From positions 932,242-996,241 of the forward strand of contig CP070671.1 in NCBI GenBank assembly GCA_020351875.1: a stretch of 64,000 nucleotides of DNA. The letters are read 5' to 3'. This document shows positions 38,701-46,839 of the stretch, piece by piece. The position numbers were made by a program, and so were the translations under genes. Origin of the DNA: Chromatiales bacterium. GTDB lineage: Bacteria > Pseudomonadota > Gammaproteobacteria > Steroidobacterales > GCA-2729495. The notes beneath the pieces are model-generated. The model saw only the letters and a program-made list of their open reading frames with translations. It did no database searches and had not been told where the DNA came from. Position 1 is the stretch's first letter. Every line of letters starts with the position of its first letter.

Positions 38701-39115
38701 TTATACCGAGATCACCTGCGCGGTATTTCCGTTTGTCTTTGCGGACGGTGTGATGAAAAGCGCGCCGTCGGTGGTTGTACAGACGGACAAACTGAACATC
38801 ATCAGCCGGGGTGAGGTGAACCTGGAGACGGAGGAGCTGGATCTCAGCTTCAACTCCAAACCGCGGCGCGGACTCGGGATCAGCGCCGGCAGCCTGGTGA
38901 ACCCGTTCGTGCGCATCGGCGGCACGATGGCGGAGCCCGCAGTAGAAATGGACAGGACCGGCGCAGCGTTGACCACGGGTGCGGCGTTCTTCACGGCCGG
39001 GCTGTCGCTGCTCGCGAAGGCGGCCTTCGACGCGGCCTGGCGCTCGCCCGACCCGTGCGGCCGGGTGCTGGAAGAAGCGGAGAAACGCTTCGCTAAAAAG
39101 AATGGTGGAAAGTAA
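35717..39115 (+). CDS. AsmA-family inner-membrane-anchored periplasmic protein
   Basis: An 1132-residue protein with one N-terminal membrane helix (FLFILLALAIVLAGAAVALL) and a long beta-strand-rich periplasmic part with the AsmA pattern: VEVAIDLSTILGDEPLILNELII at the N-terminus and LSFNSKPRRGLGISAGSLVN near the C-terminus. AsmA-like proteins (AsmA, TamB, YhdP) are thought to move phospholipids between membranes or assist outer-membrane assembly. The true start is the ATG at 35717; the frame stays open 357 bp upstream but without homology, running antisense to the DUF2860-like gene. Divergent from that gene. Confidence 0.9.
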   Translation: MKRFLFILLALAIVLAGAAVALLNDANIQRFTEYWLSEQMARRIEVQGDFSVELGNPLRLKAESVRLANPDWAENPVMAKADRVEVAIDLSTILGDEPLILNELIIENLDGELISNEAGENNWTFGDPDSDTGANFLIQELEVTTAKLNVRRYALRAVDFDIDSLRQIENENGLLQTSLVGKYNDRPVSANGKLGPFSNLLDGENVRVALSARFGILEIDGSGTIDDLDDPRQPKLSLAIKAPDAGEVANMFGFEVDSPSDIDLKAEIAPVDVGVTFNAGGRWGSADLDFKGSVKDLPSLDGVDLKAKGKGEELRNALRLFGIRGMPAVPFEFSGDLSRHGEELDIRELQATVGDFVFQLSGDVNRFPSLNDANLTLSVKGDDVARFRELFGIPGVAEGAFTLDAQLGRSPDGLEKFEVIAQTALGKGTMTGTLGSAPGYVGTKASLRADGQSLGRLSQVFLVRELKDQPFVVAAEVEVVPEGYQLKKGSSFRSGDTVIQAKGLLGPDPLEQGTVLDWSLTNVELAELGAVVLDATDLPSRQVNVSGTTRVRPNDLVLSDVKGTIGEAEFQVAGQLGRGKNYRGTDLRGSLRGPELERLAFLLGDVNLPAGPFQLTGRVQRTADGIRISESVVDVAGAEGRVDGELALPADTLKGKFDIELSGPDASAFWEGRYAVALGKQPFSIDLRGELTDDLLQLDDGELKIGQTELTATGAIRPAQDSGKLQIRARSPEISRLGTILGIEILPGRSLDLSGTLERNGDVFQLTRFLVRTNKGDLAGNLTYTLGAPPSINGALTSTLLDISWITDPTRDEILQKKPRREAEERGDGRLIPDWELPLELLQRWNVDLSIAADGVLRQRRDVKNWYVHIVLQDGALTVAPWSFGGDSGSLNGEVRVTPASYGADVQLRVTAEDLVTGIWQPDNEDLSMLPKGDWNINLTSRGKTVRELFANLDGTGKLSSAAGRLENAQTRSALFGDLLGNIVANVNPFTEQEPYTEITCAVFPFVFADGVMKSAPSVVVQTDKLNIISRGEVNLETEELDLSFNSKPRRGLGISAGSLVNPFVRIGGTMAEPAVEMDRTGAALTTGAAFFTAGLSLLAKAAFDAAWRSPDPCGRVLEEAEKRFAKKNGGK

Positions 39116-39144
39116 CAGTTGTGGAAGCCGACGGTGGCCGGGGA

Positions 39145-39158
39145 CAGGCTTAAGCCTG
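39145..39158. other. Perfect 14-bp palindrome between convergent genes
   Basis: CAGGCTTAAGCCTG is flanked by GGGGA and ACCCC, so the hairpin can extend further. It lies in the 47 bp between the AsmA-family stop and the convergent UbiD-like stop. No T tract follows on either strand; it may act as a weak bidirectional terminator. Confidence 0.45.
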
Positions 39159-39162
39159 ACCC

Positions 39163-40818
39163 CTAACGACGGACGCGCCGCCGCCGCAACTTCAACCAGT
39201 CTTCCAGCATGTCGCCCCACTCGGCATCCACGCGCTCGAAAGATTCCGGCGCCAGGTCTTCCAGCAGCGTCCGGTTCAGTGCCGGGTATTCTTCCGGCCC
39301 GCCCTCTTCCGGCCACTGGCGTGTCGCATCGATGATGATCTTGCTGCTCATCGGCCGGTTCGGTGAACTCGGGTCCAGCGGCATGCCGCGCGCGGACTCG
39401 ATGATTTCGGTGGCCGGGAACGGCTGCCAGCGCGAGCCCATTGCGAACATCATCTGCCTGCGGTTGTACACATCGATGTCCTCGGCGTCGACCACCACCA
39501 GCACCTTCGTGATCGGCACGATGCGCGCCACCCGCTTGCCGATGCTCAGAGCCTGGCCCGGCTTGGTCTTCTTGATGCTCAGGAAGCCGAGACCCGTCGC
39601 TTCTACCGGTGAATGAAAGGCCACGATCTGCGGTGCCAGTTTCCTCAGCCGCGCCAACGATACGCCTTCGAGCGGTGCGGTGACAAAGCCGCGCGTCACG
39701 CCGGTGAACTGGTTCAGGATCCACGGGTCCTTGCGGCAGGTAATCGCCGTGATGTTCATGAAGAAATTCTCGCTCTTCTTCAGCCCGAGATACCCGTACA
39801 TTTCGCCGAAGGGGCCTTCCGGCTCCATCGGCGCATCGAGGGGCACGATACCTTCGATCACCATCTCCGCGTTGGCCGGGATCATCATGTTATTGGTCTC
39901 GGATTTCACGACCTCCACCGGCTTGCCGCGCAGGCCGCCGGCCAGCGCCAGCTCGTCTTCCTTGCCACTCTTGGCGATCGCCGAGCCGCTGATGGTCCAG
40001 ATCATCGGGTCCTGGCCGAGCACGATGGAAACTACGGCCTCTTTCTCGCCGCGCTCCTTCTTTGCCATGAACATCTTCCACGCGCCCTGCCCCGGCTCCG
40101 GATTCACGCCGATCTTGCGCGGCCCCTTGATCTGGCAGCGATAGGTGCCGAAGTTCTTGCCGAGTTCCACGTCCTCGGTAAACACCGAGCCCGTGTTCAC
40201 GTAACGACCCGAGTCGCCGGGATTCGACGTGATGAACGGGAACTGCGTGATATCGATGTCGTCGCCGGTGTAAACCTGTTCTTTCACCGGCGCCTTGTCG
40301 CGCGGGACTTCAACCGGCGGGATCTGCGGCAGCTTGCCGCCGTTTTTCTCGAGCAGGTCGAGGATGTACTGGATCACGTTGCGATAGGTTTCGATGCCGT
40401 GATTCGGGACGGGCTCCAGGCCCAGCGCAATGGCCTCGGTGTCCCAGTGCCCCATGTGATTGAAAATCACCGGCCCCTTCTGCCACTTGCCGTCAATCTT
40501 TACCTCTTCGGCGAGGTAAGCCGGCGCTTCGTACATGCCCAGGCAATCCATCATCCGGTAGGCGATCGCCGTCATCTCGTAGGCGTCCTGGTCGACGCGT
40601 TTCTGGCGCATCACCAGGCCGCGGCGTTCGATGTCGTCCATCCACTCGCGGAAGCTGTCGTGCGGAAACATGGACTTGTACTTGCGCGCGCCGCTGGCAG
40701 CCGAGACGGCCGCGGCGGTGGCCCCACCGCCGGCCGCGGCCGGGCCGCTGGCCGCAGCGCCCGCGAGCAGGGTCATCAGTTCTCGGCGGTCCAGCCTGAA
40801 ATTGCGGTCCTGGGTCAT
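39163..40818 (-). CDS. UbiD-family (prenyl-FMN) decarboxylase with Tat-like leader
   Basis: A 551-residue UbiD-superfamily protein; members (de)carboxylate aromatic or unsaturated acids with prenylated FMN. Family blocks are TGDDIDITQFPFITSNPGD, GTYRCQIKGPRKIGVN, EMVIEGIVPLDAPMEPEGPF with GEMYGYLG, and NRPMSSKIIIDATRQWP. Start ATG at 40818 follows AGGA. The first 45 residues are not UbiD-like: RLDRRELMTLLAGAAASG is a twin-Arg motif plus a weakly hydrophobic Ala-rich stretch, as in Tat signals. UbiD proteins are normally cytoplasmic, so export would be unusual. No UbiX-type prenyltransferase gene is in the window. Confidence 0.87.
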   Translation of the reverse strand: MTQDRNFRLDRRELMTLLAGAAASGPAAAGGGATAAAVSAASGARKYKSMFPHDSFREWMDDIERRGLVMRQKRVDQDAYEMTAIAYRMMDCLGMYEAPAYLAEEVKIDGKWQKGPVIFNHMGHWDTEAIALGLEPVPNHGIETYRNVIQYILDLLEKNGGKLPQIPPVEVPRDKAPVKEQVYTGDDIDITQFPFITSNPGDSGRYVNTGSVFTEDVELGKNFGTYRCQIKGPRKIGVNPEPGQGAWKMFMAKKERGEKEAVVSIVLGQDPMIWTISGSAIAKSGKEDELALAGGLRGKPVEVVKSETNNMMIPANAEMVIEGIVPLDAPMEPEGPFGEMYGYLGLKKSENFFMNITAITCRKDPWILNQFTGVTRGFVTAPLEGVSLARLRKLAPQIVAFHSPVEATGLGFLSIKKTKPGQALSIGKRVARIVPITKVLVVVDAEDIDVYNRRQMMFAMGSRWQPFPATEIIESARGMPLDPSSPNRPMSSKIIIDATRQWPEEGGPEEYPALNRTLLEDLAPESFERVDAEWGDMLEDWLKLRRRRVRR

Positions 40819-40985
40819 GGCGGGGTCCTCGCTTCTCGAACCGCCGAGCATCGCCGAGCGTCGCCGGGCCTTTCAAGTCCAAATGCGCGACCGCCGCGAC
40901 GTGGACGGCCCCGCGCTGCGGGCCGCTGGAAAAGCCCCGGCGGCCTGTCTATTCTTGTCGTCCAACCTCACCAGGAGCGCTCACA

Positions 40986-41576
40986 ATGCGCGTGAACAGA
41001 CTTCTCGTCGCCGCGACCGCGTTGGCCTTACTGGCCGGCTGCGCCGCCCCGGCACCGACCATTCGCTCGAACGAAGACCCGGCCGCCAACTTTGCGAATT
41101 TCAAGACCTATGACTACGTCCCGGAACTCGCGGGCGACGACTTCGGTTACCAGAGCTTCCTGGTGCAGTACCTGAAAAATGCGATCAATCGGGAGATGCA
41201 GGCCCGGGGCTACACCCTGTCGCCTGATGATCCGGACCTGCTCGTGAACTTCTACGTGAACACGAAGGAAAAAATCCGCTCGACGACGACGCCCACCATG
41301 AGCGGCGGCTATTACGGCTACCGTCGCGGCTACTACGGCGGCTGGGGCGGTGGCTACGAAACCACCGTGACCCAATACACGGAAGGTACGCTGAGCATCG
41401 ACATCGTCGATGCGGTGCGCAAGCAACTGGTATGGGAAGGCGTTGCAGTGGGCCGCATCCGCCAGAGCACGCTGGACGACCTGGAGGGCGCCGCCAACCG
41501 CGTCGTGCCGCAGATCTTCGCGGAGTTTCGGCACCAGGCAGGAACCAGCGCCTTAACGCCGCAACCGACCTCCTAG
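40986..41576 (+). CDS. DUF4136-domain lipoprotein
   Basis: A 196-residue outer- or inner-membrane lipoprotein with lipobox LLAGC (Cys19). The DUF4136 pattern is visible as NFKTYDYVP near the mature N-terminus, then AINREMQARGYTL, DLLVNFYVNTKEK and the end EGVAVGRIRQ. A Gly/Tyr-rich loop (GGYYGYRRGYYGGWGGGY, about 106-123) is an insertion. Function unknown. Its 3' end overlaps the next minus-strand gene by 24 bases, tail to tail. Confidence 0.88.
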   Translation: MRVNRLLVAATALALLAGCAAPAPTIRSNEDPAANFANFKTYDYVPELAGDDFGYQSFLVQYLKNAINREMQARGYTLSPDDPDLLVNFYVNTKEKIRSTTTPTMSGGYYGYRRGYYGGWGGGYETTVTQYTEGTLSIDIVDAVRKQLVWEGVAVGRIRQSTLDDLEGAANRVVPQIFAEFRHQAGTSALTPQPTS

Positions 41577-43820
41577 TTCCAGCGCGCGCTCGGTATTGCC
41601 GCTGCGCTGGTACAAACTGGCCAGCGCGGCCATCAGCGACGGATCGTCGCTGAACCGCACGAGCGACTGCTCCAGGTAGGCCAAGGCGGCTTCGTTTTCC
41701 CCCTGCGCGTCCATGATCAGCGCATAGGCCAGCGCGAAACGCGGCGTGGCGTCCTGGGCTTCCGCCGCAATGCGCAACTCTTCGTAGGCGGCCTCGGCGC
41801 GGCCCTGCCGCACCAGGCTCAGACCGAGCGCATGGTGCAGGGCCGCCTGTCCGGGTGCGGCCTCGAGCCCGGCGCGCAACAGGGATTCTCCCACCGGCTC
41901 GTTGCCCTGCGCGCGGTACAGGTCGGCCAGGTTCACGTAGGCCGGCACGAATTGCGGGTTCAGCTCGATTGCGGTGGTGTACTCGGCAATGGCGCCATCG
42001 AATCGGCCGAGGTGCCGCTGCAGGTTACCCAGGTTCACGTGCGACTCGGCCCGCTCTGCGTTGACGAGTTGTGCCGCAATGTACTCGTCGACCGCGGAGT
42101 CGAAGGCTGCCTGGGACGCCGGTGGAATCACTTCCGGCCCGAGGGGCGCCAGCACCATGACCCCCGCCAGCCGTACCGCCAGCACCGGGTCTGCCAGGAT
42201 CGCGGGACCGAATTGTACGCGCGCCCCGGGCGCGGCCGTTTGCAGCGCCCGCGCAGCACCCAGGCGCAGTAACGGGTCACCGCTCTGCAGCTGCTGGCCG
42301 ACGACAGTCGCTCCCAGGGAGTCCGACGACAGGTCGAGGCGGGCCATTGCCGACGCACGAATGATGTTCGGCACCAGCGCATCGGAAGCGAGCCCGAGCC
42401 GCAGGTTACGCGCTTCCAGCGGCAACGCTTCCGCACCGGCGAGTCGTCGCGTCCAGTGCACCGACTCGCCCGGCGGCTCGCGCCCCGCTTCCCGGAGCAC
42501 TTCAGCCGCCCACGCCGCCTCCTGGTCCGCATGGCAATTGAGGCAGGACACCGGCGTACCGAACTCCACTGCCAGCGCGGCACGCGGAATCCGGAAACTG
42601 TGATCGTGACGCACATCCACCTGCATGAAGGTCGTTGGCGGCATGTGGCATTCCACGCAGTTCGCGCCCGGGCTGTCGGCTTCGTGCAGGTGATGGTCGG
42701 GCGCAGCAAATCGAGCCCCATCGTGACACTGCAGGCACACCTGCTGACCGGGCGCGCGCAACGCGAGCGAATGGGGTTCGTGGCAATCGCTGCACGTGAC
42801 ACCCTGCTGGTACATCCGGCTCTGCAGGAAGGAGCCGTAGACATAGACCTCGTCGCGAACCTGGCCATCGGCGTGGTACAGCAGCGGCGCGATCAGCGCC
42901 GGCTGGTAGCTGTCGAGGAACTGCCCACCTGACCAGGTGCTGGCACCGATCCGGGAACGGCGCGAGTGGCACGCCGCGCAGGTGTTGATTTCGCGGGTGG
43001 TACGGCGGGGCTCGCTGCGCCGGCTGTTGCCGGTGTCCGGATCCATGATCCACGTGACGCCGGCCCGCTCGTCCAGGCTTAGTTCCAAGCCACGGCTCGC
43101 GTCGTCGGTCGGTTGCCTGGCCCACGCGACGTGGCGGCTGCCCGGTCCGTGGCAGGCCTCGCACGCAACATCGATCTCGGCAAAGCTGGTGTCGAAGCGG
43201 TCCGTCTCCACGTCGTACTGCTTGGTCAGCGCGGTGGAATGGCAATCAGCGCACATGGTTTCCCAGTTCTGGCTGGGCTGCGTCCAGTGCAGGATATCCG
43301 TATGGTCGATGGCTTCATCACCGTACACGTGGAACCATCGTTGCCCGCCCGCATCGACCGCACGGCCGTCCCAGGCCAGCGACAGGGCCTGCACCTTGCC
43401 GTCCGGTAACTCCAGCAGGTACTGCTGCAGCGGGTCCACGCCAAACACGTAGCGCACCGGGAACTCGGCGAGTGCACCGTCTGCGCCATCCGTAGTGACC
43501 AAAAACGCATCGCCACGGCGCTCAAAGCGGCTGTCGACGCCCTGCCGGTTCAGTTCGGCGGCATCAAAGTCGCCCAGCACGCGGCCCGGCGCCGGCAACT
43601 GCATCGACAGGTCGTGATGGGAGTCCTGCCACAACTCGAATTGCTCCGCGTGGCATGCCGCGCAGGCTTTCGCACCCACGTAGGCCGGTGCACCCGCGTC
43701 GGCGCTTGCAGGCGCTGGTGCGGTTGCATCGGGCTTACCGCAGGCAGACAACAGGAGCACCCAGACGAGCTGCAGAAAGAGCGGGCGTGCACGGCGCCAG
43801 GACAGGGAAAGCGGCTGCAT
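41553..43820 (-). CDS. Octaheme c-type cytochrome lipoprotein with C-terminal TPR repeats
   Basis: About 755 residues from the ATG at 43820. The signal peptide ends in lipobox LLSAC (Cys27). Eight CxxCH motifs lie between about residue 53 and 400 (CAACH, CADCH, CEACH, CAACH, CSDCH, CLQCH, CVECH, CLNCH), in the pattern of cytochrome c554/NrfA-related multihemes. A HEAT-like helical stretch follows, then TPR repeats to the end (GRFDGAIAEYTTAIELNPQF and similar). The enzyme activity is unknown; such fusions occur in multiheme respiratory complexes. A weak ribosome site leaves the start a little uncertain. It lies 55 bp downstream of the ExbB-TonB gene on the same strand. Confidence 0.88.
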   Translation of the reverse strand: MQPLSLSWRRARPLFLQLVWVLLLSACGKPDATAPAPASADAGAPAYVGAKACAACHAEQFELWQDSHHDLSMQLPAPGRVLGDFDAAELNRQGVDSRFERRGDAFLVTTDGADGALAEFPVRYVFGVDPLQQYLLELPDGKVQALSLAWDGRAVDAGGQRWFHVYGDEAIDHTDILHWTQPSQNWETMCADCHSTALTKQYDVETDRFDTSFAEIDVACEACHGPGSRHVAWARQPTDDASRGLELSLDERAGVTWIMDPDTGNSRRSEPRRTTREINTCAACHSRRSRIGASTWSGGQFLDSYQPALIAPLLYHADGQVRDEVYVYGSFLQSRMYQQGVTCSDCHEPHSLALRAPGQQVCLQCHDGARFAAPDHHLHEADSPGANCVECHMPPTTFMQVDVRHDHSFRIPRAALAVEFGTPVSCLNCHADQEAAWAAEVLREAGREPPGESVHWTRRLAGAEALPLEARNLRLGLASDALVPNIIRASAMARLDLSSDSLGATVVGQQLQSGDPLLRLGAARALQTAAPGARVQFGPAILADPVLAVRLAGVMVLAPLGPEVIPPASQAAFDSAVDEYIAAQLVNAERAESHVNLGNLQRHLGRFDGAIAEYTTAIELNPQFVPAYVNLADLYRAQGNEPVGESLLRAGLEAAPGQAALHHALGLSLVRQGRAEAAYEELRIAAEAQDATPRFALAYALIMDAQGENEAALAYLEQSLVRFSDDPSLMAALASLYQRSGNTERALELGGRLRR

Positions 43821-43875
43821 GCGCGCAGTCAGCCCGAGCGGTGCGAGCTTGTCAAATACTGGCGGGCGCCTGGCG

Positions 43876-45042
43876 CTATTCTTCGACGTCGAAGCGGATG
43901 TAGTGCAGCACGCCGGTGACTTCAACTGCCTCGCCGTCCACGATCCGTGGCTTGTATTTGAACTTCAATGCGGCCTGCACGGCTGCGCGTTCGAAGATCG
44001 GATCCGTGGATTCCAGGACTTCGACGTCTTTCACCGAGCCAGCGGCGGTCACGGTGAAGCGCAGCAGCACCCAGCCGGCGAGCCCCCTGGCCGCGGCCCG
44101 GCGCGGGTAGATCGGCGCCACCTTCACCAGCGGCATGTAGTCTGCGTCCGCGTTCTCGAAGCTGGTGACACCGGTCACGTTCAATGTGAAGCCCGTGTCC
44201 AGCTGGCCCCCTCCGGTGCTGAAATCCACACCAATGGCCCCGGCGCTGTCGCTCTCGGCGATGTCCGGAATGACGGTGCTGTCCGGTGCCGTTTCCGCCG
44301 TGGCGACCTTCTCAGGTTTCACCTGCTTGCGCTCGATGGTCTCGTCACGCTGGATGCGCACGAAGTCCGCGATGTAAATCCGGGTTTCTTCCGTCAGCGC
44401 ACGCTCACCGGTTTCGATCAGGCGCTGCATGCCGTAAACGAGCAGCATCGTAATCAGGAAGGCCATGCTCAGCGCGATGATCAATCGCACGGCCTGGTTT
44501 AGTGGCGGCAGGCGTGTCGGCGGAAACTCCACCACCGCGTCATGGGTGCGCAAGGTGCTGATGTTGTGGCTGCTGACCCGCGCCAGCAGGACGGCGGGAA
44601 ACACGCCGCTCAGTGCGCCGACCATGCCGGCCATGGTTGTCATCGTGGCCTGGGCCACACCCCCGGCCACCGCGCGCGGCGAGCTGTTACCCATGGCAGC
44701 CATCACATCGAAGATGACAATCATGCCGGTGACCGTGCCCAGCAGGCCAAGCAACGGACACACCGCGGCGAGCGTGCGAATCATCGGTATGCCGGCCTGC
44801 AGGCGCTGGCCGAGCTGGGAGATTGCGCCGGAGCGCACCGCCTCGAAAGACCAGGAGCCTTCATCGGGCCGCTCGCTCAGCTCGTCGAAAGCCTGCTTCA
44901 CACGCTGGCGATGCTCGGTGCGCAGGTACAGCACGCGCTCGATGATCATCGTCCACATCGCGAAGATCACCCACGCGATGATGACGATCACCTGGCCGCC
45001 GCGGTCCAGGAAATCCCGGATGGTTTCGAAAATATCGTACAA
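43876..45042 (-). CDS. ExbB-TonB fusion protein
   Basis: A 388-residue fusion. Residues about 10-165 are a MotA/TolQ/ExbB proton-channel subunit with three helices (17-37, 90-115, 135-155) and the core LAAVCPLLGLLGTVTGMIVI followed by ATMTTMAGM. Directly after, residues 185-207 form a fourth helix with the sequence style of TonB2 anchors (AVRLIIALSMAFLITMLLVY), a periplasmic linker, and a TonB C-terminal domain (about 300-388: KVAPIYPRRAAARGLAGWVL and KFKYKPRIVDGEAVEVTG). No ExbD is fused or present nearby. It could energise TonB-dependent uptake with an unlinked ExbD. The octaheme gene follows by 55 bp. Confidence 0.9.
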   Translation of the reverse strand: MYDIFETIRDFLDRGGQVIVIIAWVIFAMWTMIIERVLYLRTEHRQRVKQAFDELSERPDEGSWSFEAVRSGAISQLGQRLQAGIPMIRTLAAVCPLLGLLGTVTGMIVIFDVMAAMGNSSPRAVAGGVAQATMTTMAGMVGALSGVFPAVLLARVSSHNISTLRTHDAVVEFPPTRLPPLNQAVRLIIALSMAFLITMLLVYGMQRLIETGERALTEETRIYIADFVRIQRDETIERKQVKPEKVATAETAPDSTVIPDIAESDSAGAIGVDFSTGGGQLDTGFTLNVTGVTSFENADADYMPLVKVAPIYPRRAAARGLAGWVLLRFTVTAAGSVKDVEVLESTDPIFERAAVQAALKFKYKPRIVDGEAVEVTGVLHYIRFDVEE

Positions 45043-45160
45043 GGGGCCTATTTCCCCCCTTTTTGCAGGCTTGTTTGTTGCTTATTACTGAATTAAATCA
45101 GCTATATTCGCCCCGGCAATCCGTATAAGTGCGGAGTCCCGCCCCGGAATATAACCTGCC
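45043..45160. promoter_or_regulatory. AT-rich divergent promoter region
   Basis: The 118 bp between the ExbB-TonB gene and the metallopeptidase gene is the most AT-rich stretch nearby. On the plus strand TTGCTT (45078-45083) and TATATT (45103-45108) are separated by 19 bases, slightly long for sigma70. An imperfect palindrome CTGAATTAAATCAG (45088-45101) lies between them and could be an operator. Prediction by eye. Confidence 0.35.
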
Positions 45161-45901
45161 ATGCAGCTGGACCTGCAATTTCCCGACCTGCCGTCCTACC
45201 GGGTGCGCCGCTCCGCGCGCGCCCGGCGGCCGAGCGTGTCCGTGTGCCTGCACGACGGGGTCATACTGACCTTACCGCAACGCTTCGACGAGCGCCGGGT
45301 GCCGGCGCTGCTGGCCGAATGGCGGCCGTGGATCGACCGCCAGCTCAGGCACATCGATGGGCACCGGGCCACGCTGCCGCTGCACATGACGAGCCCCCTG
45401 CCCGCCAGGATCCAGCTGCCGGCCGCGGGCCAGGCTTGGAACGTGGCCTACCAGGCCAGCGGTGACCCAAAATCGCGCATCAACGAAGGCTCGGGCCGGC
45501 TGCTGGTCAAGACCCCCACGGCCAATCACAAGGCACAGTCCGGGGCAGCGCTGCGCCGCTGGCTCGCGCGCAAGGCGCGGACCCACCTGCAAACAGAACT
45601 GGACCGGCTGGCCGGGCAACACGCGCTGCGCTACCGCAAACTCACGATTCGCGGCCAGCGCACGCGCTGGGGCAGCTGTTCGTCCAACGGGACGATCAGC
45701 CTGAACTACCTGCTGATGTTCCTGGCGCCGGACGCGGCCAGTTCAGTGGTGCTCCATGAGCTCTGTCATACCCGCTATATGAGTCACGGACCGCGCTTCT
45801 ACGGGCTGCTGGAACGGCTGGAACCCCGCTACCGGGAATTGGACCGCGCAGTGCGGGACGGCTGGCAGACCGTGCCCGCATGGGCGTGGCCGTCGCGCTA
45901 A
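45161..45901 (+). CDS. YgjP-like M48-family zinc metallopeptidase
   Basis: A 246-residue soluble protein of the DUF45/YgjP family (WSS1/SprT-like zincin fold). The zinc motif HELCH is followed by a third His in MSHGPRFY. The conserved block before it, RTRWGSCSSNGTISLNYLLM, is typical of YgjP and of bacterial M48-like hydrolases found near restriction and DNA-repair genes. The physiological substrate is unknown. Single gene, divergent from the ExbB-TonB fusion. Confidence 0.9.
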   Translation: MQLDLQFPDLPSYRVRRSARARRPSVSVCLHDGVILTLPQRFDERRVPALLAEWRPWIDRQLRHIDGHRATLPLHMTSPLPARIQLPAAGQAWNVAYQASGDPKSRINEGSGRLLVKTPTANHKAQSGAALRRWLARKARTHLQTELDRLAGQHALRYRKLTIRGQRTRWGSCSSNGTISLNYLLMFLAPDAASSVVLHELCHTRYMSHGPRFYGLLERLEPRYRELDRAVRDGWQTVPAWAWPSR

Positions 45902-45935
45902 AGCCTGCGCAGCGAAAGCGCGAAGCCTGCGGGGC

Positions 45936-46700
45936 TCACTTCTGACGGCGACGAATCGTGACCAGCGTCCCGAGACCGGACAACAATAACCAGGCGGCAG
46001 CCGGCACGGGCACGATCTCCGTGCTCGAGAAGGTCTCGCCCACCGAGGCCAGGTTGTAGGTGTCCTCGCCGAGGACGTCGTCACCTGTTAAAAGGGTCAG
46101 GGGTACCACCCCGAAGTCGTAATAGAAGCCTAGCGCTACGTCGTAGAAACCTGGGTCCAGCGGAAAACTCAGAGTCCGTGAGCCATCTTCGTCCGGGAAA
46201 AAGTCGAACCCGTCCGTGAATTCATCGTCGCCGGTCGCGTAGGTAATGATCAGCGCGTCCGCCGTCGCGTCTCCCCCGACCCACTGGGCGGTGGGGGTCG
46301 GTCTATCGTCCACGGTCAAGAATGACGCCGGCACAGGGAAATCTCCCGGGCCCGGCGCACCCACGCTCGTGCCCCGGTAAATGCTCTGGCCGGCGGAATG
46401 ATTGATTTCCAAGTCGAAGGTGGTGTCAAAAAAGGCCCCCAACTCTGCCAGCTCAAGGTCTTCCGCCTCGGCATCCCAGTTACCTTCGCCGCTGTCGAAG
46501 AAAAGCGGGACCCGCCCGGCAGCGTCGTTAACCACAAAAATTGAATTGGCGTCAGTGAAGTCCGCAACTTCCACTTCAACCGCGTAGCTGCCGGCGGCGG
46601 TCACTTTCGCGAAGACGTTGACGAACGCCGCCTGGGCGCTCACTGTCAGCAATGAACCGACGAGTACCGAGCACCCGGCGCCCCAAACACGTGTTGTCAT
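45936..46700 (-). CDS. PEP-CTERM (VPxP-type) sorting-domain exported protein
   Basis: A 254-residue exported protein with an N-terminal signal peptide (cleaved near SAQAA) and a C-terminal sorting tail: VPVPAAAWLLLSGLGTLVTI then RRRQK. This is the VPLPAAAWLF variant of the PEP-CTERM signal recognised by exosortases, which release substrates to the surface or matrix. The central domain is acidic, beta-rich and unrecognised. Start ATG at 46700 is preceded by GGGAG; an in-frame TTG at 46715 is less likely. No exosortase is in the window. Confidence 0.87.
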   Translation of the reverse strand: MTTRVWGAGCSVLVGSLLTVSAQAAFVNVFAKVTAAGSYAVEVEVADFTDANSIFVVNDAAGRVPLFFDSGEGNWDAEAEDLELAELGAFFDTTFDLEINHSAGQSIYRGTSVGAPGPGDFPVPASFLTVDDRPTPTAQWVGGDATADALIITYATGDDEFTDGFDFFPDEDGSRTLSFPLDPGFYDVALGFYYDFGVVPLTLLTGDDVLGEDTYNLASVGETFSSTEIVPVPAAAWLLLSGLGTLVTIRRRQK

Positions 46701-46793
46701 TATTCTCACTCCCAAAGGCCTAGCGGGCTTCGCGCGTCATCGGGAGCACGTCGAGATCTTGGTTGGTCGCCCTTCCCACGCGACCATAAAAAA

Positions 46794-46828
46794 ACGCGAA
46801 GCGCCCTCCACCGGAGGATCGTTCGCGT
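46794..46828 (-). terminator. 5'-leader hairpin followed by seven T, possible attenuator
   Basis: On the minus strand, arms ACGCGAA and TTCGCGT (46828-46822 with 46800-46794) enclose an inner stem CCTCC/GGAGG, and a run of seven T follows (46794-46788). It has the form of a factor-independent terminator but lies 94 bp upstream of the PEP-CTERM start codon and just past a predicted promoter, so it may attenuate that gene or end a very short transcript. Confidence 0.65.
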
Positions 46829-46839
46829 CATCAGTTTAT

